From: an uncultured Actinomycetes bacterium
GTDB lineage: Bacteria > Actinomycetota > Acidimicrobiia > Acidimicrobiales > Ilumatobacteraceae
Assembly: GCA_903872155.1 (NCBI GenBank)
Contig: CAIQJP010000033.1
Coordinates: 1-43,677 of the forward strand
Length of the DNA: 43,677 bases
Reading direction: 5' to 3'
Shown here: in pieces, positions 1 through 8,067 of the stretch
How positions within the stretch are numbered: the stretch's first letter is position 1
Layout of the letters: each line of letters opens with the position of its first letter
Position numbers and translations under genes: made by a program
Notes under the pieces: model-generated
What the model was told of the DNA's origin: nothing
The model's input: the letters and a program-made list of their open reading frames with translations, nothing else
Databases searched by the model: none

Positions 1-1
1 A

Positions 2-523
2 CTTGATGATGACGCGAATCGCACCCCAACGATTGGACAGAACTACGGCATCACGCGACTCAGCGACGGATTCGCTGCCGTCTCCGTTGTGAGCGATAGC
101 GAATTCCGTGGACTATGCCAAACCTTTGGTCATCCCGAACTCGCCGATGACGAACGTTTTGCCACGATGGCCGGACGCACGATGAATGCCTCAGAATTGG
201 TTCCTCTGATGACTGAACTCTCAGCCCAACAGCCCACCGAAGAATTCGTCAAGCGTGCTCAATCATTCGACGTTCCGGCCGCATCTGTCGTGACGCTGGC
301 CGATCTGCCACAACAGCCCCAAATTCGCAACAACGAGGTCTTCATCGAACGCGAGCACCCTGTTGCTGGTCGAATTCGCGAACCTCGTCCGGCCGCGCGG
401 TTTTCGGCAACCCCAGCCCAGGCTGGCAGCCTCGCCCCCAGCCCAGGTCAACATAGCGACGAAGTGGTCTCCGAAGTTGGACTTGATGCTGCAGCATTGC
501 GGGCAGCCGGAGTCATCTTTTAG
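2..523 (+). CDS. CaiB/BaiF-type CoA-transferase (family III), 3' part
   Basis: The reading frame is open from the first bases of the window and ends at the TAG at 521-523, so only the C-terminal ~173 residues are present. Family III CoA-transferases move CoA between acyl groups in the cytoplasm, typically in carnitine, bile-acid, oxalate or aromatic-acid metabolism. The visible part has the usual C-terminal pattern: DGFAAVSVVSDSEFRGLC, then a 'HPELADDERFATMAGR' block, the 'VPAASVVTLADL' segment, and a closing 'EVGLDAAALRAAGVIF'. The catalytic Asp lies in the missing N-terminal half. A GTG at 89 could look like a start but is internal to this conserved block. The substrate cannot be told from this fragment. 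The next gene starts 112 bases downstream and is unrelated. Confidence 0.88.
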   Translation, partial: LDDDANRTPTIGQNYGITRLSDGFAAVSVVSDSEFRGLCQTFGHPELADDERFATMAGRTMNASELVPLMTELSAQQPTEEFVKRAQSFDVPAASVVTLADLPQQPQIRNNEVFIEREHPVAGRIREPRPAARFSATPAQAGSLAPSPGQHSDEVVSEVGLDAAALRAAGVIF

Positions 524-597
524 TGACATGTCGCAAGGTATGAACTCTTCTTAACAATTTCCTGACAATTCAGAACCGTCCTCGTGCCGATGAATGA

Positions 598-612
598 CGT
601 GTTGAAAACACG
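598..612. other. Small perfect inverted repeat upstream of pilin operon
   Basis: CGTGTT, a GAA spacer and AACACG form a 6-bp perfect dyad 23 bases before the first pilin start codon. It could be an operator or a weak hairpin in the leader. It lacks a U-tract and so is unlikely to terminate transcription. No clear -35/-10 pair was recognised in 524-635. Confidence 0.25.
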
Positions 613-635
613 ACATTCACCGAAGTAGGACCACC

Positions 636-1130
636 ATGAGAGAACACGACCGAGGCTCAAGCCTCATTGAAGTCGTCATTGCCGTTGCCTTAATGGGCAT
701 CGTCGTCTCAGGTGTTCTTGGCGCAATGTGGTCAGCCATTCGAATGTCCTCATTTTCGGACGATCAAGCCAAAGTCGAAGCAGTACTTGGAAGCGCGGCC
801 GATCGATTAGCGAACTACGCCTACATTCCTTGCCCAACTAACAACACCAACGGCGGCTATCTCCCCATCATCCAAGCGGCCGCCGGAACCGTTGATTGGC
901 CGACGAGTTCAGTCACGTTGACCGGAATGTATTTCTGGAATCCATCATCTACATCAGCTGGCACCTGGCTCACTACCAATGGTCTGTCAGGAAATGAATG
1001 TAATGAAACTGCTTCACTCACAACCGCGCGAACTCTGCAACGCATCACCTTCACAGTGACATCACCGTCTGGCTATGCAAAAACGTTAGAGGTGGTGAAA
1101 AGCAATGTCTTCCCGCGCTCAATTTCGTAA
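636..1130 (+). CDS. Type IV pilin-like protein (PilV/GspI-like minor pilin)
   Basis: A 164-residue protein with a class III (prepilin) signal: a short charged leader MREHDRG, a predicted cleavage after Gly7, then SSLIEVVIAVALMGIVVSG as the hydrophobic helix with Glu12 at the +5 position of the mature protein. PilD-type peptidases cut and N-methylate at this site, and the product would be a minor subunit of a type IV pilus or a pseudopilus at the cell surface. The globular part has two cysteines about 38 residues from each other in the C-terminal half and no recognised enzyme domain. An AGGA sits 6 bases before the ATG. The 3' end overlaps the next pilin gene by 26 bases, indicating an operon of three. 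The exact minor-pilin class is inferred from size and order only. Confidence 0.8.
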   Translation: MREHDRGSSLIEVVIAVALMGIVVSGVLGAMWSAIRMSSFSDDQAKVEAVLGSAADRLANYAYIPCPTNNTNGGYLPIIQAAAGTVDWPTSSVTLTGMYFWNPSSTSAGTWLTTNGLSGNECNETASLTTARTLQRITFTVTSPSGYAKTLEVVKSNVFPRSIS

Positions 1131-2829
1131 AGCCCCATCTGAGTCCGTTCAACGAGATCGAGGAATGACTCTGGTCGAACTGCTCATTACTGTCACCATT
1201 CTCGGAATCATCATGACCAGCTTGTCTGCGGCGACAATTGTCATCTTGCGAACAGAACGTCCCATTAAAGATCATTTATCTGAGTCCAAAGACATCACGT
1301 TTCTGCAAGCTTGGATACCAAATGATCTTGCTTCTGCGACGAGTCGAAATATTGACCCGCTCTACCAACCAACCACCACAAAGAAATTGCCTGGCACGAA
1401 CGTGCTCTCGCTGAATCGTGCCGATATTTCAGAAACTGGCATCACCACCAACTACGTCGTTTCATATCGCTACGTGCAGGTCGGCGATGAATGGCAGTTG
1501 CAACGCTATGAAATTCGCAATGTAGGACTCGCTACTCAAGTCATCACTCAAGTGGGCGTCGCGCACCAACTTGCCGCTCCTCCAACAACTTGGAATGCCA
1601 CACAATCTCCAACGCATGCTGTCACCGTCACTTCACGCAACCAAGTAGTGCTTCGTCCCATCGGCGAAGATGTCCAAGTTGTTTTTGGCAGCGGAGAAGA
1701 CTTCACCACTGGCGGCGCAGGACTTTCATCACAAGATCAGCTACCAACCGATTACACCGGTGGAATTATCGATCCATCGGCACCACCAACCCGGTGCGGA
1801 GGAACGGTCACCGTTGTCCTTGACACGTCGAGTTCGATACCGACCCAAAGTGGTGCAACATCACTCGTAAACGCTGCACTCGGATTTATTGATGCATTTT
1901 CGGGAACGCCCACATATTTGCGCATTGTGGGATTTGATGTTTCTGCATATTCGTATTACCCGACGACCGCAGGTCAATACGTCAATATTCTCAATCCTTC
2001 AACTGATCTCACTGCAATGCGAACAAAGGTTGATAACCAAGATTTAGCCACAGCACGTTGGGGATCAGGTACAAACTGGGAAGACGGCCTGTGGCAAGCC
2101 TTTCGCACGACTAGCGGTACAACATTCTCGCAATTACCCGAACTCGTGGTCTTTATTTCTGATGGCGAACCAAACCGCAACCGCACCAACACCCCCAACG
2201 ACGGAGATGCGCGCTTCAATACCACTGACCTTTCGCGAGCAGTAACTGCTGCCAACTACGGTCGCGGCACTGGTGCCCGCATTGTTGGCATATTGGTTGG
2301 CAGCGATGCCATCACAACCAACCAAGATCGAATGAAGTCAGTCGTTGGGAATGTTGTCTGGAATGGGACGGGACCCTCAAGTCCAGGCAACGCCGCCGCC
2401 GCAGACTTCTTCTTGCCAGCAAACTCTGCTTCATTTGCCCAACTCGGCAATGTGTTGCGTTCCATCAGTGCAGCGGTATGTGGTGGCACTGTCACCGTGC
2501 AAAAACGAATTGAACAAGCTGGGGTACTTTCCGAGGCCACCGGTACTTGGTCGTACACAACTGATGTTGGCGTTCGTGCCCTCAATACTTCACAGACTTC
2601 TTCTGCAACGTTTGATTACACGTTCCCCAATGGAACGACTACTCGAACAGTGCAAATCACTGAAACTCCAAAATCGGGTTTTACCTTTTTACGAGCCGAA
2701 TGTTCTTCTGGTGGCATAGCTCTGCCAGCAAGCCGATTACGAACTCCAACTGATGGTTCACCAGGAGTCGTCATAACTTTGACTCCTGATGAAGCCGTTT
2801 CTTGTTTGATGGTGTCACGACCAACATGA
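1105..2829 (+). CDS. Minor pilin (PilW-like) with von Willebrand factor A domain
   Basis: A 574-residue protein. The N-terminus is a prepilin signal: basic leader, cleavage expected after Gly20, then MTLVELLITVTILGIIM with Glu25 at mature +5. Residues ~55-230 are a pilin-like globular part. Residues ~231-458 are a von Willebrand A domain with a complete MIDAS metal site: DTSSS at 240-244, Thr323 in the GTN segment and Asp353 in ISDGEPN. The domain is bracketed by two CGGTVTV motifs (Cys231, Cys459). Residues ~460-574 look like a beta-sandwich of the SpaA/prealbumin type. A metal-dependent adhesin displayed on a pilus tip is the natural reading, by analogy with PilY1 and with vWA tip pilins of Gram-positive sortase pili. 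It overlaps both neighbours, so it is translationally coupled. Confidence 0.82.
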   Translation: MSSRAQFRKAPSESVQRDRGMTLVELLITVTILGIIMTSLSAATIVILRTERPIKDHLSESKDITFLQAWIPNDLASATSRNIDPLYQPTTTKKLPGTNVLSLNRADISETGITTNYVVSYRYVQVGDEWQLQRYEIRNVGLATQVITQVGVAHQLAAPPTTWNATQSPTHAVTVTSRNQVVLRPIGEDVQVVFGSGEDFTTGGAGLSSQDQLPTDYTGGIIDPSAPPTRCGGTVTVVLDTSSSIPTQSGATSLVNAALGFIDAFSGTPTYLRIVGFDVSAYSYYPTTAGQYVNILNPSTDLTAMRTKVDNQDLATARWGSGTNWEDGLWQAFRTTSGTTFSQLPELVVFISDGEPNRNRTNTPNDGDARFNTTDLSRAVTAANYGRGTGARIVGILVGSDAITTNQDRMKSVVGNVVWNGTGPSSPGNAAAADFFLPANSASFAQLGNVLRSISAAVCGGTVTVQKRIEQAGVLSEATGTWSYTTDVGVRALNTSQTSSATFDYTFPNGTTTRTVQITETPKSGFTFLRAECSSGGIALPASRLRTPTDGSPGVVITLTPDEAVSCLMVSRPT

Positions 2830-4298
2830 CAAACGTTCAACGCCTCACAAAACAAAAATCTGAACGCGATCACGGGTCGGCCCTTTTACTCGTGCTCATC
2901 TTGATGGTTGTCGGCAGTGTGATCGCCATCGGATTACTCACGTTTACGCGAGTCTTACTCGACACCCGACCTGCGCTCCACGAGCAGAATTCTGCAGCTG
3001 AGGCTGTGAAATCGGGGACTCGAATGGCAATTACATTGCAACGCGATTTCGGACCTTCGGCTTGCTTCGCCGCTTCAGTGAATTGGTCGCTCAATGGATA
3101 CAACGTCAACTCAACATGTACCACCGTCACGAGTTACACGTCGGGTGCAAATCGTTACGGAACAATCACCACCCTTAACTCGGGAACCACGACGAATATC
3201 TCGACCCCATCTTGGGCTGGCGCAATCACGACAGCTTTGAATGGCAACATTCTGATCAATGCGGGCACTGCAACTGCACCACTGAGCAGCAACCTCACCA
3301 ATGATGGATCAACAAGTTGGACCAGCATTGGCAAACAATGGTGGCAATTAGCCGGAGATAATCCCACTGGAACAGCCTGGAACTATCCACAACTTCCGCA
3401 AATTCCTAGTTTTGAAAGACCAGGATCACAAGCATCCATTGGCACTTGTTCGTTGTACTTTCCCGGGCGCTATCTCGGCACCACCCCACTCACGCTCACG
3501 GGGGGAACTCACTACTTTGCTTCGGGCATCTATTACTTTGAACGACCTCTCATCATTACTGGCGGCGCACAAGTGGTCTTTGGTGAAGGAAGTTACAGCG
3601 GATGCGCAGTTGACGCTCAGGCCGCCTATGCCTCGACTGCTCCAAAAAGTCACGAAATCACTGGCAAGGGTGCAACTTTGCTTTTGGGAAGTGCCGCAAC
3701 GTTGACCGTTCAAGAATCTTCGGTTCGTTTTAATCGACGTGTTTCCACTTCAACAACACGCGGCAGTGAAGGTGTGTCTATCCGTACTGTGAACTTTGGA
3801 CAAAGTAATTCCTCTGTCGTGATTCCTGCTGACACGGTCTTACTTCCTGACGGAACGACGACCGCCGTTGCAAGCCATTCAATTATTCCTGTTGCCAATG
3901 CCACGCCCGTCTCATACTTAACATCGACCCTCGCACCAAGCACAACGTTTGGTGTTGACGTCCGACTCAACGGAACAGTTTCAACGACCAACCGTTTCCT
4001 TGTCGATGGCTATATCTTCGTCCCAAATACTGGAGTGCGCGCAACGAGCACTACTGCCGCATACCAATTTGGCATGACGGGAGGTCTTGTCGCCGCAAAA
4101 CTTCAACTTGCATTGTCACTTGCACCGAGCCAAGGAGCAACCTCATACAAAGTCGGAGTGATTAGTCAAACCATTCAACGAAAGGTTCGGCTTGCGATAT
4201 CAACGACCGGTGGCGTACGACATGCGGTCTCTACAGCAATCATTGAAGTGCACGCCGACAAAAGTTACGCCATCAATTCGTGGGTCGTTGATCCGTGA
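2826..4298 (+). CDS. PilX-like pilus-associated protein with long beta-rich ectodomain
   Basis: I chose the ATG at 2826, which overlaps the previous stop codon as ATGA. A TTG 24 bases upstream would add eight residues. The product is 490 residues: a charged leader with RDHG, then SALLLVLILMVVGSVIAIGL as a single N-terminal membrane helix (residues ~18-40), the arrangement of PilX N-terminal domains. It lacks Glu at +5, as PilX proteins often do. The remaining ~440 residues are rich in Thr, Ser, Gly and Val. They include turn-rich stretches around LTLTGGTHYFASGIYYF that suggest a beta-helix or beta-sandwich, with few cysteines. It is the last gene of the three-gene pilin operon and presumably a surface-exposed minor component. 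No catalytic motif was seen. Confidence 0.7.
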   Translation: MTNVQRLTKQKSERDHGSALLLVLILMVVGSVIAIGLLTFTRVLLDTRPALHEQNSAAEAVKSGTRMAITLQRDFGPSACFAASVNWSLNGYNVNSTCTTVTSYTSGANRYGTITTLNSGTTTNISTPSWAGAITTALNGNILINAGTATAPLSSNLTNDGSTSWTSIGKQWWQLAGDNPTGTAWNYPQLPQIPSFERPGSQASIGTCSLYFPGRYLGTTPLTLTGGTHYFASGIYYFERPLIITGGAQVVFGEGSYSGCAVDAQAAYASTAPKSHEITGKGATLLLGSAATLTVQESSVRFNRRVSTSTTRGSEGVSIRTVNFGQSNSSVVIPADTVLLPDGTTTAVASHSIIPVANATPVSYLTSTLAPSTTFGVDVRLNGTVSTTNRFLVDGYIFVPNTGVRATSTTAAYQFGMTGGLVAAKLQLALSLAPSQGATSYKVGVISQTIQRKVRLAISTTGGVRHAVSTAIIEVHADKSYAINSWVVDP

Positions 4299-4316
4299 TT
4301 TCTTTGCAACAACGGA

Positions 4317-5186
4317 CTAGCCAGCAAGTACAGCGCGGGCGACGAGATCAGTTCCGAATGCGGTCAAAATTGCCAGATACATCAGTCCAGTTGCTGCCAT
4401 CACTGCTGAATAGGCGCGTTCTTGAAGGGCCTTCAACGTCACGACACTTAACACTCCCGTTGTGATTGCGCAAGCCGCCCAAAACCAACCAAGTTGTCCG
4501 CTCCAGCCATCGTCGATTGTTCCCGAAAAGACACTGAACATTCCGGTTGGAATCAACATCACAATGACTTCAAGTGGCCAAATGACAAGAAACGTACGCA
4601 CGATGTCATTGACATGCCGCCGCGGAAGTCCTGGCTGAACGAGATACCAATGACCAAGCAACATTGCATCGGATACAAAACCTAAAAAGGCCGCACCTAC
4701 GATCGTCCGAGCAATGGCTACGGCATCGTTGCCACCATCTGAAACTCCGGCAGCAATTAACGCAACGAGCCCAACCGCCACCGGCAACAAATCAGTGAGT
4801 GGTTCAAATTCTTTGCCGCCACCTAAGTCTTTCGCAGAATCATCACGATCGATGCCGGTCATTTCAGCGATCCGTTGTGATCGCCGATCATGCTCATAGA
4901 CGTAGCCACTCACTCCAGCCTTGCGCCGAACAATGCTTTGACCGAGACCAAGCGCAATTGCAATCGCCGCAGCGATCGCTCCGAAGTCGCGAATCGTTGC
5001 TGAAGTCGACGACGAAGCAGAGGCAAATCCGATGTAAGCCGAGGCCGCCGCCATCAACACATAGGTTCCACGCAATAACCAGCCGTATCCGAGGCCGACT
5101 TCACGATGCCGAGTTGTGTACCAACACCCCAACATTCCGCCAACTGCCCATTGCAGCAGGACCGTCGAGGCATCAAGTTCAATCAC
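4317..5186 (-). CDS. Polytopic membrane protein of unknown function
   Basis: A 289-residue integral membrane protein starting with GTG. By eye there are about eight hydrophobic segments: at residues ~10-25, 38-56, 66-84, 133-148, 160-180, 196-215, 235-252 and 262-288. They are separated by a soluble loop near residues 88-130 containing an acidic/basic stretch, YEHDRRSQRIAEMTGIDRDD. I do not recognise the family. A conserved-looking motif, LLGHWYLVQPGLPRRHVND, lies between two helices near the middle. It is convergent with the pilin operon (18 bases between stops) and divergent from the lipoprotein gene, so context gives no functional clue. No signal peptide is apparent beyond the first helix. 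Confidence 0.7.
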   Translation of the reverse strand: MIELDASTVLLQWAVGGMLGCWYTTRHREVGLGYGWLLRGTYVLMAAASAYIGFASASSSTSATIRDFGAIAAAIAIALGLGQSIVRRKAGVSGYVYEHDRRSQRIAEMTGIDRDDSAKDLGGGKEFEPLTDLLPVAVGLVALIAAGVSDGGNDAVAIARTIVGAAFLGFVSDAMLLGHWYLVQPGLPRRHVNDIVRTFLVIWPLEVIVMLIPTGMFSVFSGTIDDGWSGQLGWFWAACAITTGVLSVVTLKALQERAYSAVMAATGLMYLAILTAFGTDLVARAVLAG

Positions 5187-5268
5187 GTTCTTTACGCTAC
5201 GAGAACAAGGTGCTCAGAAAACAATTTCTGTTCAGGTTTCGATTGTTATTTGACTCTAGGATTTGAGA

Positions 5269-5925
5269 GTGAATTTGCATCGACTCGTCAGGTTGCTCGC
5301 TAGCGCCAGTATCAGCACCCTTGTACTGAGTGGTTGTTTTACCGGCGAACGACCAACCTTGATGCCCGACGAAACTGTCCCCGCAGTATCCGATTCCGCC
5401 ATTCAAGAAGTCATCGCCATTTTGGATTCAACCCCAACTAGCAACTTCACAATTGCCTACGAAGTTGTGACCAAATTTGGAGACTTGCACACCGCAGCAA
5501 CGCTGGCATACGACTCGTCTTTCGGGACAAGCATCACCATTGCCGAGGTTCGATACATCTACTCAGTCAATGGCACCACCTTGACCTGTTCAACGATCAC
5601 CAGTGACTGCACACCGGGGATAGACGAGTCTCGAGTTTCTGACCGCCAGTTAGTTTCAACAATTTTCAAGAATGCGACCATCGAACGCATGCAACAAGAT
5701 GCGCGAGTTGCGGTCGGTTCTGCCGTTGCATCATCTGAGGTCATCGTTGACAACAATGCAACGTGTAGCGCCATCCCCGTCGTTGATAGCAATGGCGCCA
5801 CTCAGTCGAAGACTTATTGTGCCTTCAACGATTTCGGAGTCGTGGCCTCAATGGACACCGCCGATCTTGCGATCACAGCACTCTCCTTCACAGCAACAAC
5901 AACGGCCGATCAATTCTCGGCATAA
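5269..5925 (+). CDS. Putative lipoprotein, unknown function
   Basis: The preferred start is the GTG at 5269, because an AGGA lies seven bases upstream; TTG at 5263 is an alternative. The 218-residue product begins with a basic n-region, a hydrophobic stretch and the lipobox LSGC with Cys23, so it should be a diacylglycerol-anchored exported lipoprotein. The mature part is rich in Thr, Ser, Ala and Val. It contains four cysteines in the CSTITSDC and CSAIPVVDSNGATQSKTYC segments that could form two disulfides outside the cell. No domain was recognised; a small secreted beta-rich fold is likely. It is divergent from the membrane protein and convergent with the NlpC/P60 gene, with five bases between stops. 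Confidence 0.72.
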   Translation: MNLHRLVRLLASASISTLVLSGCFTGERPTLMPDETVPAVSDSAIQEVIAILDSTPTSNFTIAYEVVTKFGDLHTAATLAYDSSFGTSITIAEVRYIYSVNGTTLTCSTITSDCTPGIDESRVSDRQLVSTIFKNATIERMQQDARVAVGSAVASSEVIVDNNATCSAIPVVDSNGATQSKTYCAFNDFGVVASMDTADLAITALSFTATTTADQFSA

Positions 5926-5930
5926 GCCGT

Positions 5931-6611
5931 TTACTCGGTGGGATCTCCAAAGGTGCTGCGATTCATTGAACGAGTCGCAAGAATTCTCACTTCAACGAAT
6001 TGACGCGGTTGCGGCGAGTGAATCACTGCTTGACCCACACCGAGCCACATCATGACGTGACCGGGATAGCGCAGTAAGTCACCGGCCTGCGCGGTTTCTC
6101 GTGTGCGTGGGTCAGCTGCACGAATTTGGCGAGTCGAGTTATGAGGAAGATTGAATCCGGCTTGCCCCCAGGCAAACGACGTGAGGCCAGAACAATCAAA
6201 ACCGACACCAGGCTTCATGGCAAATTTCTTGTAGGGAACACCCACCTGAGTTAATGCTGCAAGTAGCGCCGTTTGATGGTTGATATCCGCATCAGCCCAC
6301 GCGGCTTCTAACTCGTCAGGGTCGAGTTCCAAGCGGTCAGCAACAAGCTCAACCGTCGAACGACGCAGACGGGCAAAGGCAGCGCTTGTTTCACCTGCAC
6401 CGTCAAAGCGGACGAGATCGTCACGAAGTTGTTCAAGTGCTCGATTGGCCGAAATCGCCAACGGATCAATGTCGGGGATAACGACCGCCCTAGCGACGAC
6501 CGATTGGGCCGATGCAACTGACGTCGTCATCCCACTTGAGATGAGAACAACCACGATGCCCACAATGGCGATCAATCGACGCCCGAAGTTATACATGTAT
6601 GAACTGTTCAT
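5931..6611 (-). CDS. NlpC/P60-family peptidoglycan hydrolase, secreted
   Basis: A 226-residue protein with an N-terminal signal peptide: hydrophobic residues ~12-30, with likely cleavage near VASAQS. A helical region follows at ~45-115, and a C-terminal NlpC/P60 domain at ~118-215. The catalytic cysteine is Cys140 in GVGFDCSGLT and the catalytic histidine is His185 in PGHVMMWLG. A further His in AVIHSP occupies the usual third position. These enzymes cut D-Glu-gamma-DAP or related peptide bonds in the cell wall and act in cell separation or remodelling. The length is typical of small actinobacterial family members. The start is either ATG 6611 or the ATG at 6596. The upstream region is shared with the MocA-like gene and holds repeated CATATTTG elements. 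Confidence 0.88.
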   Translation of the reverse strand: MNSSYMYNFGRRLIAIVGIVVVLISSGMTTSVASAQSVVARAVVIPDIDPLAISANRALEQLRDDLVRFDGAGETSAAFARLRRSTVELVADRLELDPDELEAAWADADINHQTALLAALTQVGVPYKKFAMKPGVGFDCSGLTSFAWGQAGFNLPHNSTRQIRAADPRTRETAQAGDLLRYPGHVMMWLGVGQAVIHSPQPRQFVEVRILATRSMNRSTFGDPTE

Positions 6612-6666
6612 ATCTCATCTCGAATCAACCACCCGAAGGATTTTTGACACGATATCGCAACACAAA

Positions 6667-6697
6667 TGTCATATTTGTTGCGCCCCTGACATATTTG
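6667..6697. promoter_or_regulatory. Two direct repeats TGwCATATTTG, 20 bp apart
   Basis: TGTCATATTTG at 6667-6677 and TGACATATTTG at 6687-6697 differ at one base and are offset by 20 bp, about two helical turns. They lie in the promoter region upstream of the NlpC/P60 gene, on the side shared with the MocA-like gene. This is the pattern of a response-regulator binding site, but no regulator can be named from the sequence. Confidence 0.4.
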
Positions 6698-6716
6698 GGT
6701 CAAAAAATCCCTCGAT

Positions 6717-6740
6717 TCATGACATAAGTGCTGGTCATGA
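6717..6740. promoter_or_regulatory. Inverted repeat over the start of the MocA-like gene
   Basis: TCATGAC (6717-6723) and GTCATGA (6734-6740) form a perfect 7-bp dyad with a 10-bp gap. The right arm covers the ATG at 6737. Binding here would block initiation or transcription of the MocA-like gene. It is only a candidate operator. Confidence 0.3.
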
Positions 6741-7366
6741 GGCAAGATGGCAACGTGGATATTTCCCCAGAACATGGGTCACAGACCCCTCCAGCAGGCA
6801 CCGTGGCCGTTCTTTTGGCCGCTGGAGCTGGGTCGAGATTCTTGGGCTCTGGACACAAGCTTCTCGCGACCTTGCCCCACGATGGTGGGACGAGCATTTT
6901 TGAGTTATCCCTACAACAGGTTCTCGCCGCTGGCTTCACCACCATTGTGGTGGTCACCGGCGCCGCCGATATCCCCCCATCCATGCTCGCGTATCCCCAT
7001 GTCACCGTTGTTCACAACAACCGCTGGGCCGATGGACAAAGTGGGTCGGTTTTGATGGGGATTCGCGAGGCTCAGCGCCTGAAGGCCAGTGCTGTTGTCA
7101 TCGGACTCGCCGACCAACCTTTCGTCACCGCCGAGGCTTGGCGACGCGTTGCCAATGCGCCGACTCCCATTGCCGTGGCGACATATTTTGGCCGAAATGG
7201 AAATCCGGTTCGACTTCACGAATCAATCTGGCCTTTGTTACCAAAATCTGGTGACTCTGGAGCCAGAGATCTGATCCGCCTGCGTCCCGAGCTCGTTTCG
7301 CAAGTAGATTGCCCTGGTTCCGCGGCCGACATCGACACGCAGGAGGACCTTGCGCAATGGACCTAA
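6737..7366 (+). CDS. MocA/MobA-like molybdopterin nucleotidyltransferase
   Basis: A 209-residue protein (ATG 6737; GTG 6728 would add three residues). It has the NTP-transferase signature VLLAAGAGSRFLGSGHK near residues 25-41, with the lysine that binds the nucleotide. The IGLADQPFVT motif, containing the DQP typical of MocA, the CTP:molybdopterin cytidylyltransferase, lies near residue 125. The family attaches CMP or GMP to the molybdenum cofactor in the cytoplasm; MocA-type members serve xanthine dehydrogenase and CO dehydrogenase enzymes. The next gene, a CoxG-like protein, overlaps its end by ten bases, which supports a role in maturation of a CoxL-type hydroxylase. No such hydroxylase subunit is in this window. 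Which nucleotide it uses is not visible. Confidence 0.82.
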   Translation: MRQDGNVDISPEHGSQTPPAGTVAVLLAAGAGSRFLGSGHKLLATLPHDGGTSIFELSLQQVLAAGFTTIVVVTGAADIPPSMLAYPHVTVVHNNRWADGQSGSVLMGIREAQRLKASAVVIGLADQPFVTAEAWRRVANAPTPIAVATYFGRNGNPVRLHESIWPLLPKSGDSGARDLIRLRPELVSQVDCPGSAADIDTQEDLAQWT

Positions 7367-8067
7367 ACCACACCTTCACCGTCAACCAACCCATCGCCGA
7401 AACCTGGGTTGTTCTCACCGATCTTGAGCGCATCGCTCCATGTTTGGCTGGTGCCGAACTCCATGAAGTTCATGGCGATGTCTTCAAAGGCGGAGTCAAA
7501 ATCAAGGTTGGGCCAATCGTCGCTCAATTCAAAGGTGAAGCTCAATTCGTTGAACTTGACGCGGTGAACTTTCGGGCTCACCTCAAAGCATCTGGTCGTG
7601 ACATCGGCGGCAAAGGCAATGCTTCGGCAACGATCACAGCCCAACTCACTCAAATCACTCCGACGAGCACGTCCGTCAACGTCGTGACCGATCTCGCGAT
7701 TACTGGCAAGGTCGCACAATTTGGACGCGGCGCACTTGCCGACATCAGCGAAAAACTCATCGCACAATTTGCTGACAACTTGAACGCACTGATTGATCGT
7801 GAAGGCGGTGCACCTGCACCTTCAGCGAGTGCACCGATGACTGACGGTGCAACGACCAAGACTTCAACAGCGGGTCAAGTCACTGATGCATCATCTGATG
7901 AACCCAAGATTCGCAAAATCGAAGGTCCTGCGGCCGAACCGTTGAACCTGCAGTCAGTTGCTGGCGGCGCCATGATGAAGCGACTTCTTCCCATCGCCGG
8001 AGCAATCTTGGGCATCTTGTTGTTCATCGTGCGTCCGTTCCGTCGTCGTCGCAATCGCGAGAGTTGA
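7357..8067 (+). CDS. CoxG-like SRPBCC-family protein
   Basis: The start is ATG 7357, preceded by a perfect AGGAGG at 7341-7346. The product is 236 residues. Residues 1-~148 are a carbon monoxide dehydrogenase subunit G domain of the SRPBCC/START fold: a FTVNQPIAETWVVLTDLERI start, KVGPIVAQFKGEAQF in the middle and GRGALADISEKLIAQF near the end. A Ser/Thr/Ala-rich linker follows, and a single C-terminal helix, LLPIAGAILGILLFIVRPF, ends in an Arg-rich tail that would hold it to the inner face of the membrane. CoxG anchors CO dehydrogenase to the membrane in Afipia (Oligotropha). The coupling with a MocA-like gene fits, but the partner hydroxylase is not here. Confidence 0.82.
   Translation: MDLNHTFTVNQPIAETWVVLTDLERIAPCLAGAELHEVHGDVFKGGVKIKVGPIVAQFKGEAQFVELDAVNFRAHLKASGRDIGGKGNASATITAQLTQITPTSTSVNVVTDLAITGKVAQFGRGALADISEKLIAQFADNLNALIDREGGAPAPSASAPMTDGATTKTSTAGQVTDASSDEPKIRKIEGPAAEPLNLQSVAGGAMMKRLLPIAGAILGILLFIVRPFRRRRNRES

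Noticed and set aside
5631-5652. TCTGAC-like half-site inside the lipoprotein gene as a further operator
   Set aside because: The partner half-site is missing, so there is no palindrome, and it lies within coding sequence.
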